Assembly (NCBI GenBank): GCA_964432415.1
Contig: CAYSNW010000009.1
Location: forward strand, 1 to 64,000
Direction of reading: 5' to 3'
DNA length: 64,000 nucleotides
DNA from: JAFECT01 sp964432415
GTDB lineage: Bacteria; Pseudomonadota; Alphaproteobacteria; Caulobacterales; Caulobacteraceae
Shown piece after piece: positions 41,778 through 50,373 of this stretch (the first letter of the stretch is position 1; each line of letters opens with the position of its first letter). A program made the position numbers and the translations under genes. The notes under the pieces were generated by a model. It had not been told where the DNA came from and made no database searches. It worked only from the letters and a program-made list of their open reading frames with translations.

Positions 41778-42905
41778 TCAGCCGAACACGACCCGGTCGC
41801 CGTCCCAGGCGAAGTCGCATTTCAGGCCCGCGTCGCGGGTGATCTGGACCACATAGTCCATGACCCCCTGCCCGCGCTCGCCGCGGCCCAGCACCTCCGG
41901 CGCCCCGGACGGCTGGATCCAGCAGGGCAGGAAGCCCGGGCTGATCGACCCATCGGCGGCGATACGGCAGTCGGCGATCAGGGCGTTCCGGGAGTCGGGG
42001 TGGAAGGGGTAGAGCGGATAGTCCGGCAGGGGCTCGAAGCCGAACAGCTCCTTGCGCTTCTTCGCCCAGGCCTGGCGCACCGGGTTGTCGTTGCCCTCGA
42101 CGTTCAGCGCCCGGGTGACGGTGACGAAGTTGCCGAGGCCATGGAAGATCGGCCTGCCGCGATAGATCTCCATGCCGCGCAGGATGTGGGCGTGGTGGCC
42201 GATGACGATGTCGGCGCCGGCCTCGATCGCCGCCTTGGCCACGGGGCGCTCGTACATGGCGAGTTTGGCCGGGGTGTGGACCAGGCCCTTGTGGAAGGCC
42301 ACCACCAGCACGTCGGCGTCGGCGCGCGCGCGCTCCACGTCGGCCTGCATGGCCTCCAGCGAGTCGGGATCGGCGAAGGTGTAGACCGTGGCCGGCCCGC
42401 CCGGATTGGCGATCTCCAGCTCGTAGTGGGTCAGCACCCGCACATAGGCCACGCCCGCGCGGTTGGAAGCGGCCCAGCCCTGGGCGGGACCCACGCAGTT
42501 GTAGCTGAGCACCGCGACCCGGCGGCCCCTGGCCTGGGCCAGACCGGGCAGGCGCGCCTGGGCGAGCGTCGGACCCGCGCCGGCGGTGGCGATGTTCTGG
42601 GCCTTGAGCAGGGCGATGGTGTCCTCGATGCCCTCCGCGCCGCGGTCGTGCATGTGGTTGCCGGCGAGCGTGGCGACGTGGAAACCCGAACGGCCGAGCG
42701 CGTCCAGGTTCTCCGGCGGGCTTGCGGGGGCGGGAATGTCGCCCACGGATTCGCGGCCCCGGTGGGTGTGCGGAGTCTCGACGTGGCCGACCAGCACGTC
42801 GGCCTGCTTGAGGACCGCGCGGCTGTCGTCGAAGAAGCGGTCGGCGCCGGGCTCCTCGAGCACCAGGTCGCCCACCATCATCAGGCGAAGGTCGTCGCTC
42901 ATCAT
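41778..42905 (-). CDS. CapA-family (PGA_cap) metallophosphatase-fold protein
   Basis: A 375-residue protein of the CapA/PgsA family: MMVGDLVLEEPG, VGHVETPHT, LAGNHMHDRG, ADIVIGHHAHILRGMEIYRG and HGLGNFVT form the calcineurin-like metal site (Asp, Asn-His, His-x-His). There is no signal peptide. Family members are linked to poly-gamma-glutamate capsule, but the fold is used widely. Its position in a catabolic operon, after DUF3237 (4-base overlap) and before the MFS gene, suggests a cytosolic hydrolase role instead. Function is open. Confidence 0.85.
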   Translation of the reverse strand: MMSDDLRLMMVGDLVLEEPGADRFFDDSRAVLKQADVLVGHVETPHTHRGRESVGDIPAPASPPENLDALGRSGFHVATLAGNHMHDRGAEGIEDTIALLKAQNIATAGAGPTLAQARLPGLAQARGRRVAVLSYNCVGPAQGWAASNRAGVAYVRVLTHYELEIANPGGPATVYTFADPDSLEAMQADVERARADADVLVVAFHKGLVHTPAKLAMYERPVAKAAIEAGADIVIGHHAHILRGMEIYRGRPIFHGLGNFVTVTRALNVEGNDNPVRQAWAKKRKELFGFEPLPDYPLYPFHPDSRNALIADCRIAADGSISPGFLPCWIQPSGAPEVLGRGERGQGVMDYVVQITRDAGLKCDFAWDGDRVVFG

Positions 42906-43315
42906 GCCTCCGCCGTGTCGAGCTTGAAGACCCTGACCCGCACCTGCTCCCCGACCTTCTCGAGCGAGGAGACAAAGGTGAAGCGGTTGAGCCAGTCGTG
43001 GGGTCCGGTGGGCGCCTCAAACACGGGCGCCGTCCAGGCGTAGGTCCGCGAGGCGAGGCCCCGGTTGAGCACCCGGATCAGGGTCCCGTCCTCGGCGCGG
43101 ATCAGGTAGTCGGCGGTGACCTCGACCATACCGTCGGCGCGTACCAGCTGGGTGTCGGCGCCCCCGGGCACGACCTCGCCCCGGATCGCCGGGCCTTCGA
43201 AGGTTCCGCCGGTGATCGCGACGCGACGGCGCAGGCCGGTGGGTGTCGCGCCGACGGTCTCGGTCGGCGCGATATCGACCATCAGCTCCAGGGCGAATTC
43301 GAAGGCGGGCTCCAC
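42902..43315 (-). CDS. DUF3237 protein
   Basis: A 137-residue beta-rich protein of the DUF3237 family: RRVAITGGTFEGPAIRGEVV, GGADTQLVRADG, VTADYLIRAEDGTLIRVLNRG and FVSSLEKVGEQVRVRVFKL are typical. The family is common in catabolic clusters of proteobacteria, fungi and actinobacteria, but without a proven reaction. It sits two bases past the dctP gene and overlaps the CapA gene by four. A sugar or aromatic-acid related isomerase or lipocalin-like role is only a guess. Confidence 0.85.
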   Translation of the reverse strand: MEPAFEFALELMVDIAPTETVGATPTGLRRRVAITGGTFEGPAIRGEVVPGGADTQLVRADGMVEVTADYLIRAEDGTLIRVLNRGLASRTYAWTAPVFEAPTGPHDWLNRFTFVSSLEKVGEQVRVRVFKLDTAEA

Positions 43316-43317
43316 GT

Positions 43318-44355
43318 TCAGCAGGCCTGCCGGCCGGCGCGCAGGTTGGCGACATAGCTCTGGGCGTCGCGGAACATGGCCGGGCCGTCGACGCCGACGG
43401 ACTTCAGCGCCTCGGCGTTCTTGAGCGAGCGGGCGTTGTAGGCCGCGGTCAGGCGGGCCTGTTCGCCGGGCGCCGGCTCGACCACCTTCTGGCCCTGCTT
43501 CCGGCCGAAGGCGGCGCCGTCGGCGGCGCCCTTGGCCAGGGTGGAGGAGATCTGCGCCTCCCAGAACGGCTGGGAGTCGCTCAGGACCTTCTGCAGGTCG
43601 GCGGGCAGGCGCGCCCAGGCGCGGTCCGAGATGGCGCGGGACGGATAGGCGCCGCGCGGCACCACGAAGCGGCTGAGGAAGGGCGCGACCTCGGCGAAGT
43701 GCAGGGACTTGAGCGTGTCGGTGGGCGCCACCACACCGTCGACCACGCCCTTGGAAAGCGAGGAATAGACCTCGCCCATCGGCATGGTGACCGGGTCGGC
43801 GCCCAGCTCGGCCATCAGGGCGGCGCCCTCCTGCGGGGTGCGCAGGCGAAGCCCGCGGAAGTCGTCCAGCCGGGTCACGGCGCGGCCGCGGGTCAGGATG
43901 TTGGGCAGGTTGCCGCCCTGGATGGCCAGGACGTGGACACCCGCCATCTCCTGCGTCAGGCGCGGGTAGTGCTGTTCCAGGCAGCGGTAGACCGCCACCT
44001 GCTCCTGCACGGTCTCGGCCCCGGCGTAGAAGCCGAGCTGGGCCTTGATCGCCTGCATGCCGGCGCGGCTGTAGATCGGCACGATCTGGCCGATGTCGGC
44101 GACGCCGTGCTTCAGCTCGAGGATGGCGCTGTCGCTGGACATCAGGGTGCCGCCCCAGAAGGGCTCGATCTTCAGCCGTCCGTTAGAGGCGGCTTCGACG
44201 TGCTTCATCCAGGCGATGTCGGCCTGGCTGAACGGGTGGGTCGGCGGATAGGGCGAGGCGTAGCGCAGCACGACCACGCCGGGATGGGCGGGCGCGCGGT
44301 CGCAGCCGCTCAACAGCGCGAGGGCGCCAGCCAGGGCGAGAAGGGCGCGCTTCAT
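43318..44355 (-). CDS. dctP: TRAP transporter substrate-binding protein
   Basis: A 345-residue DctP-type periplasmic receptor. The lipobox LLSGC at the N-terminus (Cys18) suggests lipid anchoring. LRYASPYPPTHPF, WGGTLMSSD and LPNILTRGRAVTRLDDFRGLRLRTP (shortened: GLRLRTPQEGAALMAELGAD) are typical, including the arginine that binds the ligand carboxylate. The partner permease genes dctQ and dctM are 5 kb upstream in the same operon, split by four enzyme genes, so the transported acid is likely the substrate of those enzymes. Confidence 0.93.
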   Translation of the reverse strand: MKRALLALAGALALLSGCDRAPAHPGVVVLRYASPYPPTHPFSQADIAWMKHVEAASNGRLKIEPFWGGTLMSSDSAILELKHGVADIGQIVPIYSRAGMQAIKAQLGFYAGAETVQEQVAVYRCLEQHYPRLTQEMAGVHVLAIQGGNLPNILTRGRAVTRLDDFRGLRLRTPQEGAALMAELGADPVTMPMGEVYSSLSKGVVDGVVAPTDTLKSLHFAEVAPFLSRFVVPRGAYPSRAISDRAWARLPADLQKVLSDSQPFWEAQISSTLAKGAADGAAFGRKQGQKVVEPAPGEQARLTAAYNARSLKNAEALKSVGVDGPAMFRDAQSYVANLRAGRQAC

Positions 44356-45653
44356 GACTTCACCCGGCGGATGAGGAACTCCGAGACGGCTTCGACCATG
44401 GCGTCATGGCTCCATTCGGTGGCGTCGACCATGTCGGCGTCCAGTTCGAACACCGGCACGCCCGCGGCTTCCAGCGCCTCACGGGTCAGCTTGGTGCCCG
44501 AGACCGACAGGCGCTGGGTCATGGGAGTGAGCATCACCGCCGCGTCGATGCCGCAGGCCTTGGCCTCGCTGACCATCCAGCTGTTCATCCAGGGCGGCAG
44601 GTGCAGCACCTCGTTCATGCCGCAGATGCGGCTGGAGAGCGCGCCCATGGCGTCCTCCTCGATGCCATTGCGGATGTACTGGGCCCCGGCGAAGGGCAGG
44701 TACATGGACCAGACGAAGACGGCGCCGAGGCGCTCCTCCAGGGCGTTGTAGAAGCCGGGATCGTGCCAGAGCCCGGCGCCGATCCACATCAGGCGGATCT
44801 TCTCGTTCTTGACCACGCCCTGGCCGGCGTCGACCCGGGCCTTGACCTCGTCGCGGAAGCGCCGGGCGTGCTCCACCGCCCATTCGGACCCACGGTGCCA
44901 CTGGGGGATCATGACGTTGGGCATCTGGTCGGCGATGCCCACGGGGCAGGGCCGGGTGCGGGTGACCAGGTTCGACGCCTCGCGCAGCAGCTCTTCCTGC
45001 TCGTTGATCCGCTCCATCAGCTGCAGGAAATGGCCGTGGTCGAAGGCGCGGCCGGTCTCCTTCTCCAGCAACGCGATGAGGCCTTGCGTCTCCTCGGTCA
45101 GCAGGTCGACGCGGCGGTCGGTGAACACCTCGCGCCAGTGATCGTCGTTGTTCTCGAACCAGGCCGGGTCCTTGTGCTCCCAGCCCGGCGCCTCGAGCGG
45201 ATAGAAGGTCGAGCCGAGCGCATCCGCCCACAGCTGGAACACCCGCTGGATGCAGTCGCAGGTCAGGCGCGCCACCAGCACGGTCGGGCGCGGCAGCCCG
45301 CCCCAGGGCGCGCGCTCGGGGTCATTGTCCAGGGTGCAGGCCAGGCCCAGCGAGCAGTACTTGCAGCTGGATTTGGGGAAGCCCTGCTTCTCCATCACCT
45401 CGAAATAGTAGGGCGAGAGCTGCTTGGCGGCGATGTAGGCGGCCCACCACTGGTTGGTCACCATGGGGATGTCCATGGCGTGGAAGATCTCGTGCGGGGT
45501 GTCGGCCTGGACGATGGCGAAGGGCTCGCCATTGTCGACCACCCGCTTCTGCAGCGCCTTGCCGAAGGCGCGCTGGTAGGCGTTGGCGGCCGCGGTGGAC
45601 TCCAGCAGCTTTTCGCTGCGCTGGCCGGTCTGTTTGGCGCGTGAGTCGGTCAT
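44352..45653 (-). CDS. 2-hydroxyacyl-CoA dehydratase/benzoyl-CoA reductase-like subunit (larger)
   Basis: A 433-residue subunit of the HgdB/BcrB-like family. Cysteines that may hold a [4Fe-4S] cluster are in SSCKYCSLGLACTL (Cys97, Cys100, Cys106) and TCDCIQRVF (Cys132, Cys134). Later motifs WIGAGLWHDPGFYNALEE and GIDAAVMLTPMTQRLSVSG match the family. Its partner is the 370-residue subunit at 47952. Family enzymes remove water from 2-hydroxyacyl-CoA or reduce aromatic acyl-CoA by electron recycling and require an ATP-driven activase, which I do not find in the window. It overlaps dctP by four bases. Confidence 0.87.
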   Translation of the reverse strand: MTDSRAKQTGQRSEKLLESTAAANAYQRAFGKALQKRVVDNGEPFAIVQADTPHEIFHAMDIPMVTNQWWAAYIAAKQLSPYYFEVMEKQGFPKSSCKYCSLGLACTLDNDPERAPWGGLPRPTVLVARLTCDCIQRVFQLWADALGSTFYPLEAPGWEHKDPAWFENNDDHWREVFTDRRVDLLTEETQGLIALLEKETGRAFDHGHFLQLMERINEQEELLREASNLVTRTRPCPVGIADQMPNVMIPQWHRGSEWAVEHARRFRDEVKARVDAGQGVVKNEKIRLMWIGAGLWHDPGFYNALEERLGAVFVWSMYLPFAGAQYIRNGIEEDAMGALSSRICGMNEVLHLPPWMNSWMVSEAKACGIDAAVMLTPMTQRLSVSGTKLTREALEAAGVPVFELDADMVDATEWSHDAMVEAVSEFLIRRVKS

Positions 45654-45658
45654 GGCGC

Positions 45659-46882
45659 TTACTCGAACAGGTTTTCTGAGGCCGCGAGGTCGTCGCAGGC
45701 GTCGGGCGAGAGACCCAGGATCTGCTCCAGGATCTCGCGGTTGTGCTGGCCGATGGAGGGCGCCGGCGACATGCGCGCGGGGGTGCGCGACAGCTTGTAG
45801 GGCAGCGCCTGGTGCTCGAAGGCGCCCAGGACCGGACTGACCAGGCTCTCGACGAAGCCCCGGGCGCGGAGTTGCGGATCGCGTTCCAGCAGGTCGTCGG
45901 CCTCCTGCACCGCGCCGGCGGCGACGCCGGCTGACTGCAGGCGCTCCATCAGGGCGTAGCGGTCGAAGCCGATGGTCCAGGCGCCGATGCGGGCGTCGAG
46001 ACCATCGAGGGCGATGCTATCGGCCTCGGCCAGCGCCGCGGCGTCGGGCCAGTCCCCTGCCCCATCGGCCTCCATCTCGGCGATGAGCCGGCGCCATTCG
46101 TCGGCCGAAGCGCAGCTGATGGCGATCCAGCGGTCCTCGCCCGCGCAGGGATAGACCCCCTGGATCAGGGCGCGGGCGTCTCGGTTGCCGTCGCGGTAGG
46201 GGTGGTCGCCGCGCTGGTCGGCGACCAGGGCCGGGGCCATCTGGGCGACGCAGACCTCGTACATGGAGGCGTCGATGTGGCAGCCCTGGCCGGTGCGGCG
46301 CTGGCGCTCGACCGCGGCGGCCACGGCGGCGGCCATGAAGGGCGGCAGCACCACGTCGCCGTAGGGCACGGCCGAGGGTCCGATGGGCGAACGGTCGGCC
46401 CAGCCGGTCATGAACAGGCGCCCCGACAGCGCCGCGCCGGTGCCGTCCACGCCCCAGCCCTTGGCCATGGGCCCGCTCTGGCCGAAGACGCTGCCGGAAA
46501 GCATGACGATGCCGGGCTTCCTGGCCGAAAGCGCCGCGTAGTCGAGGCCGAGGGAGGCCATGGTGCCGGGGGAGAAGTTCTCCACCACCACGTCGGCCCA
46601 GTCGATCAAGGGGTCGATCACCTCGCGCCAGCGCGGATGCTTCATGTTCAGCCGCAGGCTCTTCTTCGAGGTGTTCATGTGCATGAACCAGGGCTTGTCG
46701 TCGAAGCTCTGGCGGGTGGAGACCGAGACCTGGGCGTCGATGCGGCTGAGGCAGGGGCGGGTCGTGGACTCGACCTTGATCACCTCGGCGCCATAGTCGG
46801 CCAGGTTCTTGGTGGTGATCGAACCCACCAGCGCCCAGGAGAAGTCGAGCACCTTCAGGCCGGAAAGCGGGAGCGTGCTCAT
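45659..46882 (-). CDS. Family III (CaiB/BaiF) CoA-transferase, catalytic subunit candidate
   Basis: A 407-residue CoA-transferase of the CaiB type. N-terminal LSGLKVLDFSWALVGSITTKNLADYGAEVIKVES is the family CoA-binding segment (key residues GAEVIKVE), and VVENFSPGTMASLGLDY is the second signature. The region AVPYGDVVLPPFMAAAV carries an Asp where the catalytic aspartate should be. The preceding gene product (46879) lacks it, so the two may form a hetero-oligomer, as in BbsEF or SmtAB. It moves CoA between an acid and an acyl-CoA so that the dehydratase subunits can act. Confidence 0.88.
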   Translation of the reverse strand: MSTLPLSGLKVLDFSWALVGSITTKNLADYGAEVIKVESTTRPCLSRIDAQVSVSTRQSFDDKPWFMHMNTSKKSLRLNMKHPRWREVIDPLIDWADVVVENFSPGTMASLGLDYAALSARKPGIVMLSGSVFGQSGPMAKGWGVDGTGAALSGRLFMTGWADRSPIGPSAVPYGDVVLPPFMAAAVAAAVERQRRTGQGCHIDASMYEVCVAQMAPALVADQRGDHPYRDGNRDARALIQGVYPCAGEDRWIAISCASADEWRRLIAEMEADGAGDWPDAAALAEADSIALDGLDARIGAWTIGFDRYALMERLQSAGVAAGAVQEADDLLERDPQLRARGFVESLVSPVLGAFEHQALPYKLSRTPARMSPAPSIGQHNREILEQILGLSPDACDDLAASENLFE

Positions 46883-47955
46883 GCCGCGCCTCCCGGTCCG
46901 ACCGCGACGAAGCGGGTGGGAAGGCTCAGGTCCGGATGGCCGGGCGCCGGGCCGAAGAAGCCCCGGGCGGCGAGGTGGGGATCGGCCAGCACGTCGGACG
47001 GCTCATTGGCCACGGTGGCGTTCAGCCCGCGCCGCACGCCCTCGGTGGCGATCTCGTGCTTGGTGCGCGAGCGGAAGAAGGCGTCGATGGCGCTCTCCCA
47101 GCTCAGGCGGATATCGGCCGGGAGGGCGGAACGGTCGTAGCGCAGCCAGTCCACCTCGCTCATCGGATTGTCGAAGCCGGCCTCGCTCATCCAGGCCGAG
47201 AGCGCCGTGTTGGCCGGGGCGCCGATGCGTCCGCTCATCAGGCTGTGGAAGCACCAGCCGTCCTTCAGCGTCCAGATGTTGCGCACCCGCGCGATGCCGT
47301 AGGCGAGGTAGGGGCCGATGCGGTCGAGCTTCCGCCGGTCGAACTGCCAGACCAGGATGCCATTGGTGTTGCGGCTGGCGGCGACCTCCTGGACGGAGAC
47401 GTCGACGTGTTGCCCAAGCCCGCTGGCGCTGCGCTCAAGATGCGCGAACATGGCGCCGGCCGCGGCCGAACCATTGGCGTGGAAGATACAGGCATCGAGC
47501 GCCTCCTTGACCGGGGCGCGATCGGCATAGCCGGTGACCGCCAGGGTCCCGCCCATGGCCGAGCAGATCAGCTCCGGCCCACGCCAGGTCGCGCGCGGCC
47601 CGGTGCGGCCGAAGGCGGTGATGGAGACGTGGATCAGGCGCGGATTGATCGCCGCCAGGCTGTCCGGGTCGACGCCCAGGGCCGTGGCCTCTTCGGCCTC
47701 GAAGCCCTCGATCAGGATGTCGGCCTCGGCCACGAGGCCGCGCAGGGTCTCGACGCCGGACGGCGTGGCGAGATCGACCGCACGCAGGGTCTTGCCGAGA
47801 TCGTCCACGATGTCGGCGGCTGTGGTCGGGGCGTGGCCCGGGGGCACGAGGCGGGTGACTGCGGCGCCGAGGCTGGCCAGAAATCCGGCGCAGGCCGCGC
47901 CCATGGCGCCTGACGCGTCGATGACCTTCTGGCCGGTGAGCAGATCTGCGTTCAT
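46879..47955 (-). CDS. Family III CoA-transferase-like protein, probably lacking the catalytic Asp
   Basis: A 358-residue CaiB-like protein, shorter than usual. It has ILIEGFEAEEATALGVDPDS in place of the NFxPGxxxRLGL signature and FGRTGP as in the family. Where catalytic members have an Asp in the P-x-x-D-x-x-T-G segment, this one reads KEALDACIFHANGSAA, with no Asp at the aligned site by eye. It overlaps the next gene (45659) and the previous gene (47952) by four bases each. It may be a structural partner of the active subunit. Confidence 0.8.
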   Translation of the reverse strand: MNADLLTGQKVIDASGAMGAACAGFLASLGAAVTRLVPPGHAPTTAADIVDDLGKTLRAVDLATPSGVETLRGLVAEADILIEGFEAEEATALGVDPDSLAAINPRLIHVSITAFGRTGPRATWRGPELICSAMGGTLAVTGYADRAPVKEALDACIFHANGSAAAGAMFAHLERSASGLGQHVDVSVQEVAASRNTNGILVWQFDRRKLDRIGPYLAYGIARVRNIWTLKDGWCFHSLMSGRIGAPANTALSAWMSEAGFDNPMSEVDWLRYDRSALPADIRLSWESAIDAFFRSRTKHEIATEGVRRGLNATVANEPSDVLADPHLAARGFFGPAPGHPDLSLPTRFVAVGPGGAA

Positions 47956-49064
47956 GCCGCGACCCCCGCGCCGAGGCCTGAAAGGAACGACGCCAGCGGC
48001 GCGCGCAGCGCCTCGACCGGCAGCGGCCAGGGCTGGTCCGGGAAGGCCAGGGCCGCCATGCCCGCGGCCTCGACCGCCCGGCGCTGGGCCGGGTAGTCCC
48101 AGGTCAGGGCCTCCTCCTCGGCGTCATAGACGAAGATCACGGCGTCGGCGGAGCAGGCCTTCGCGAACTCGGCGACCTCGGCCGGACGGGTCGGGAAGGT
48201 CCGGCTGGAGGCGACGGTGCGGTGGTAGTGGTCGCTGATCGCCTGAACCGGGGGAAGGGTCTCGTCGATGGGCGCGCCCATGATCAGCTCACCGCCGGTG
48301 TGGTGGTCGCCCACGACCACGCCGCCGAGATCGGCGACCAGGCGGTGCAGGTCGGGCCGGTCCTGGCCGCTGCCGGCGATCACGACGCGCGGGCCTGTGA
48401 AGGCGCGCGACGCGGTCTCGGCGATGGCCTGCTCCAGGGCCGCGGTGAAGGCGGCGGCCGGCATGCGGGTGGAAGCCTCGAACACGGCCAGGGCCTCCTC
48501 GCCCGTGATCCGGGCGGGAGTCTGGCGGCGCAGCGCGACCATGGCGGCGAGCGCGCGGCGCCGGGCATTGGACGTCTTGATCGCGGCGGCGAGGGCGGCG
48601 TCGGAGATCGGGGCGCCGGCGACCTCCTCCAGGGCCGTGCGCATCTCGGCGGTGCGCTGCAGATTGTAGCGGGCGCTGCTATCCGCCGGGGTGTGCAGCA
48701 GGTCGTAGAGCTTGACCGGCGGCAGTTTCGCCACCCCCATGCGCTTGAGTTCGCACAGGTAGTAGTAGCAGCGCTGCAGGCTGTCGGCGGTGCGCGGCAG
48801 CACGATCAGCTCCAGGTCCCGGCCGGAGGTCTCCAGCAGGCCCTCGAAAACCGAGCGCACGCGCGGATCGAACAGCACCTCCATGTAGCGGTCGGCGAGC
48901 GGGGTCGAGGCCCGGGGCTCGCCGATCAGGGCGAACGGCGTCAGTCCTGCCGCCTCGATCAGCTCGACCGGCACGGTGGAGCCCATGTAGCCGACGCAGC
49001 GGCCGCCCTTCGGCGGCGCGATCCGGTCGCGGACGAAGCGGGCGAAGGGGGAGCTCGCGTCCAT
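47952..49064 (-). CDS. 2-hydroxyacyl-CoA dehydratase-like subunit (smaller)
   Basis: A 370-residue protein of the HgdB/FldC/BcrC family: VGYMGSTVPVELIEAAGLTPF is the characteristic N-terminal pattern, and LPRTADSLQRCYYYLCELKR holds two cysteines at the usual cluster position. The rest (HTGGELIMGAPIDETLPP, FVYDAEEEALTWDYPAQRR) also fits. It pairs with the 433-residue subunit. It is four bases from the dctM stop upstream and overlaps the CoA-transferase gene by four bases. The organism should be aerobic, so oxygen-sensitive chemistry would be surprising; see the finding. Confidence 0.86.
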   Translation of the reverse strand: MDASSPFARFVRDRIAPPKGGRCVGYMGSTVPVELIEAAGLTPFALIGEPRASTPLADRYMEVLFDPRVRSVFEGLLETSGRDLELIVLPRTADSLQRCYYYLCELKRMGVAKLPPVKLYDLLHTPADSSARYNLQRTAEMRTALEEVAGAPISDAALAAAIKTSNARRRALAAMVALRRQTPARITGEEALAVFEASTRMPAAAFTAALEQAIAETASRAFTGPRVVIAGSGQDRPDLHRLVADLGGVVVGDHHTGGELIMGAPIDETLPPVQAISDHYHRTVASSRTFPTRPAEVAEFAKACSADAVIFVYDAEEEALTWDYPAQRRAVEAAGMAALAFPDQPWPLPVEALRAPLASFLSGLGAGVAA

Positions 49065-49068
49065 CGCC

Positions 49069-50373
49069 TCAGGCTCCGAGCAGGGTGGGCAGGTACAGCA
49101 CCGTCAGCGGCACGAAGACCAGCAGGGCCACGTGCAGCAGGTCGGAGATCAGGAACGGCACCACGCCCTTGAACACCGTGCCCAGCGGGATGTCCTTGGC
49201 CAGGGCATGGATGATGTAGACGTTCATCCCCACGGGCGGATGGACGAAGCCGATCTCCATGGTGCGCACCAGCACGATGCCGAACCAGATCGGGTTGATG
49301 CCGTAGGCGTGGGTGATGGGGAGGAAGATCGGCACCACCAGGGTCATCAGGGCCAGGCCGTCCAGGAACATGCCGAGCGCCAGCACCACCGCGACCATGA
49401 GCAGGGTCACGCCGAGCTTGTCGGTGTGCAGGGAGGCGACGAGGTCGTTGACCTGGTGGGCGACACCGGCCGCCGCGACGAAGGTGGAAAAGATCACCGC
49501 TCCGATGATCACAGTGTAGATCATCCCTGTGGTCTTGAGCGTGTCGCTGAGCGCGCCCTTGAACGCCGGCCAGGTCAGCTTACGGCGCAGCGCGCACATG
49601 ACCAGGGCGCCGACGCCTCCGATCGAAGCGGCTTCGGTGGGTGAGAACCAACCGAGCGCAATGCCGCCGATGACCAGCAGGATCAGCAGGCCGACGTCCC
49701 AGAGCCGTCCGAGCGAGGCGATGCGTTCCTTCCACGGCGCGCGCGGCATGGCGGGGCCGAGCGACGGCTTGAACAGGCACAGCAGCAGGATCACCGCCAT
49801 GTAGAACAGGGCCTGGGTCAGGGCCGGGATGATGGCGGCGGTGAACAGCTTGCCGATCGACTGCTCGGCCAGGATGCCGAAGACGATCAGGGCGGCGCTG
49901 GGCGGCACCAGCGAGCCGATCGATCCGCCCGCCGCGATGGCGCCGGTGGCCAGCGCCGGGGAATAGTTCTGGCGGCGCATCTCGGGAAGCGCGACCAGGC
50001 CGATGGTGGCCACGGTGGCCAGGCTCGAGCCGCTGATGGCGCCGAAACCGGCGCAGGCGCCGATGGAGGCCAGCGCCAGGCCGCCGGGCCTGTGCCCAAG
50101 GAACTTGGCCGAGGCGTCGTAGAAGTCGCGGCTGGCGCCGGCGGCGAAGCACAGGTGCGCCATCAGCAGGAACAGCGGCAGGACGCCCAGCTCGTAGCGC
50201 GAGGCCATGTCGTAGGCGATGACGCCGGCCTTGATCACCGCCGCCTCGGGCGTGATCAGCAGCGACAGGCCGACGATCCCCACGAGGCCCAGCGCCACGC
50301 CGATGCGCACGCCGCCGGCCAGCAGGGCCAGAAGGGCGATGACGCCCAGGATGCCGATCAGTTCAGAGCTCAC
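49069..50373 (-). CDS. dctM: TRAP transporter large permease
   Basis: A 434-residue DctM-type permease with about 12-13 membrane spans, including KAGVIAYDMASRYELGVLPLFLLMA, GFGAISGSSLATVATIGLVALP, GGSIGSLVPPSAALIVFGILAEQSI and FVHPPVGMNVYIIHALAKDIP, the standard family signatures. It powers uptake of an organic acid with the sodium or proton gradient, together with DctQ and DctP. It overlaps dctQ by 11 bases and lies four bases before the dehydratase gene, tying transport to catabolism. Confidence 0.95.
   Translation of the reverse strand: MSSELIGILGVIALLALLAGGVRIGVALGLVGIVGLSLLITPEAAVIKAGVIAYDMASRYELGVLPLFLLMAHLCFAAGASRDFYDASAKFLGHRPGGLALASIGACAGFGAISGSSLATVATIGLVALPEMRRQNYSPALATGAIAAGGSIGSLVPPSAALIVFGILAEQSIGKLFTAAIIPALTQALFYMAVILLLCLFKPSLGPAMPRAPWKERIASLGRLWDVGLLILLVIGGIALGWFSPTEAASIGGVGALVMCALRRKLTWPAFKGALSDTLKTTGMIYTVIIGAVIFSTFVAAAGVAHQVNDLVASLHTDKLGVTLLMVAVVLALGMFLDGLALMTLVVPIFLPITHAYGINPIWFGIVLVRTMEIGFVHPPVGMNVYIIHALAKDIPLGTVFKGVVPFLISDLLHVALLVFVPLTVLYLPTLLGA

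Noticed and set aside
41776..43020. A single 814-residue protein fused to the MFS transporter
   Set aside because: The N-terminal part is low-complexity Arg/Pro-rich shadow of the CapA gene in another frame; MFS homology begins at 41775.
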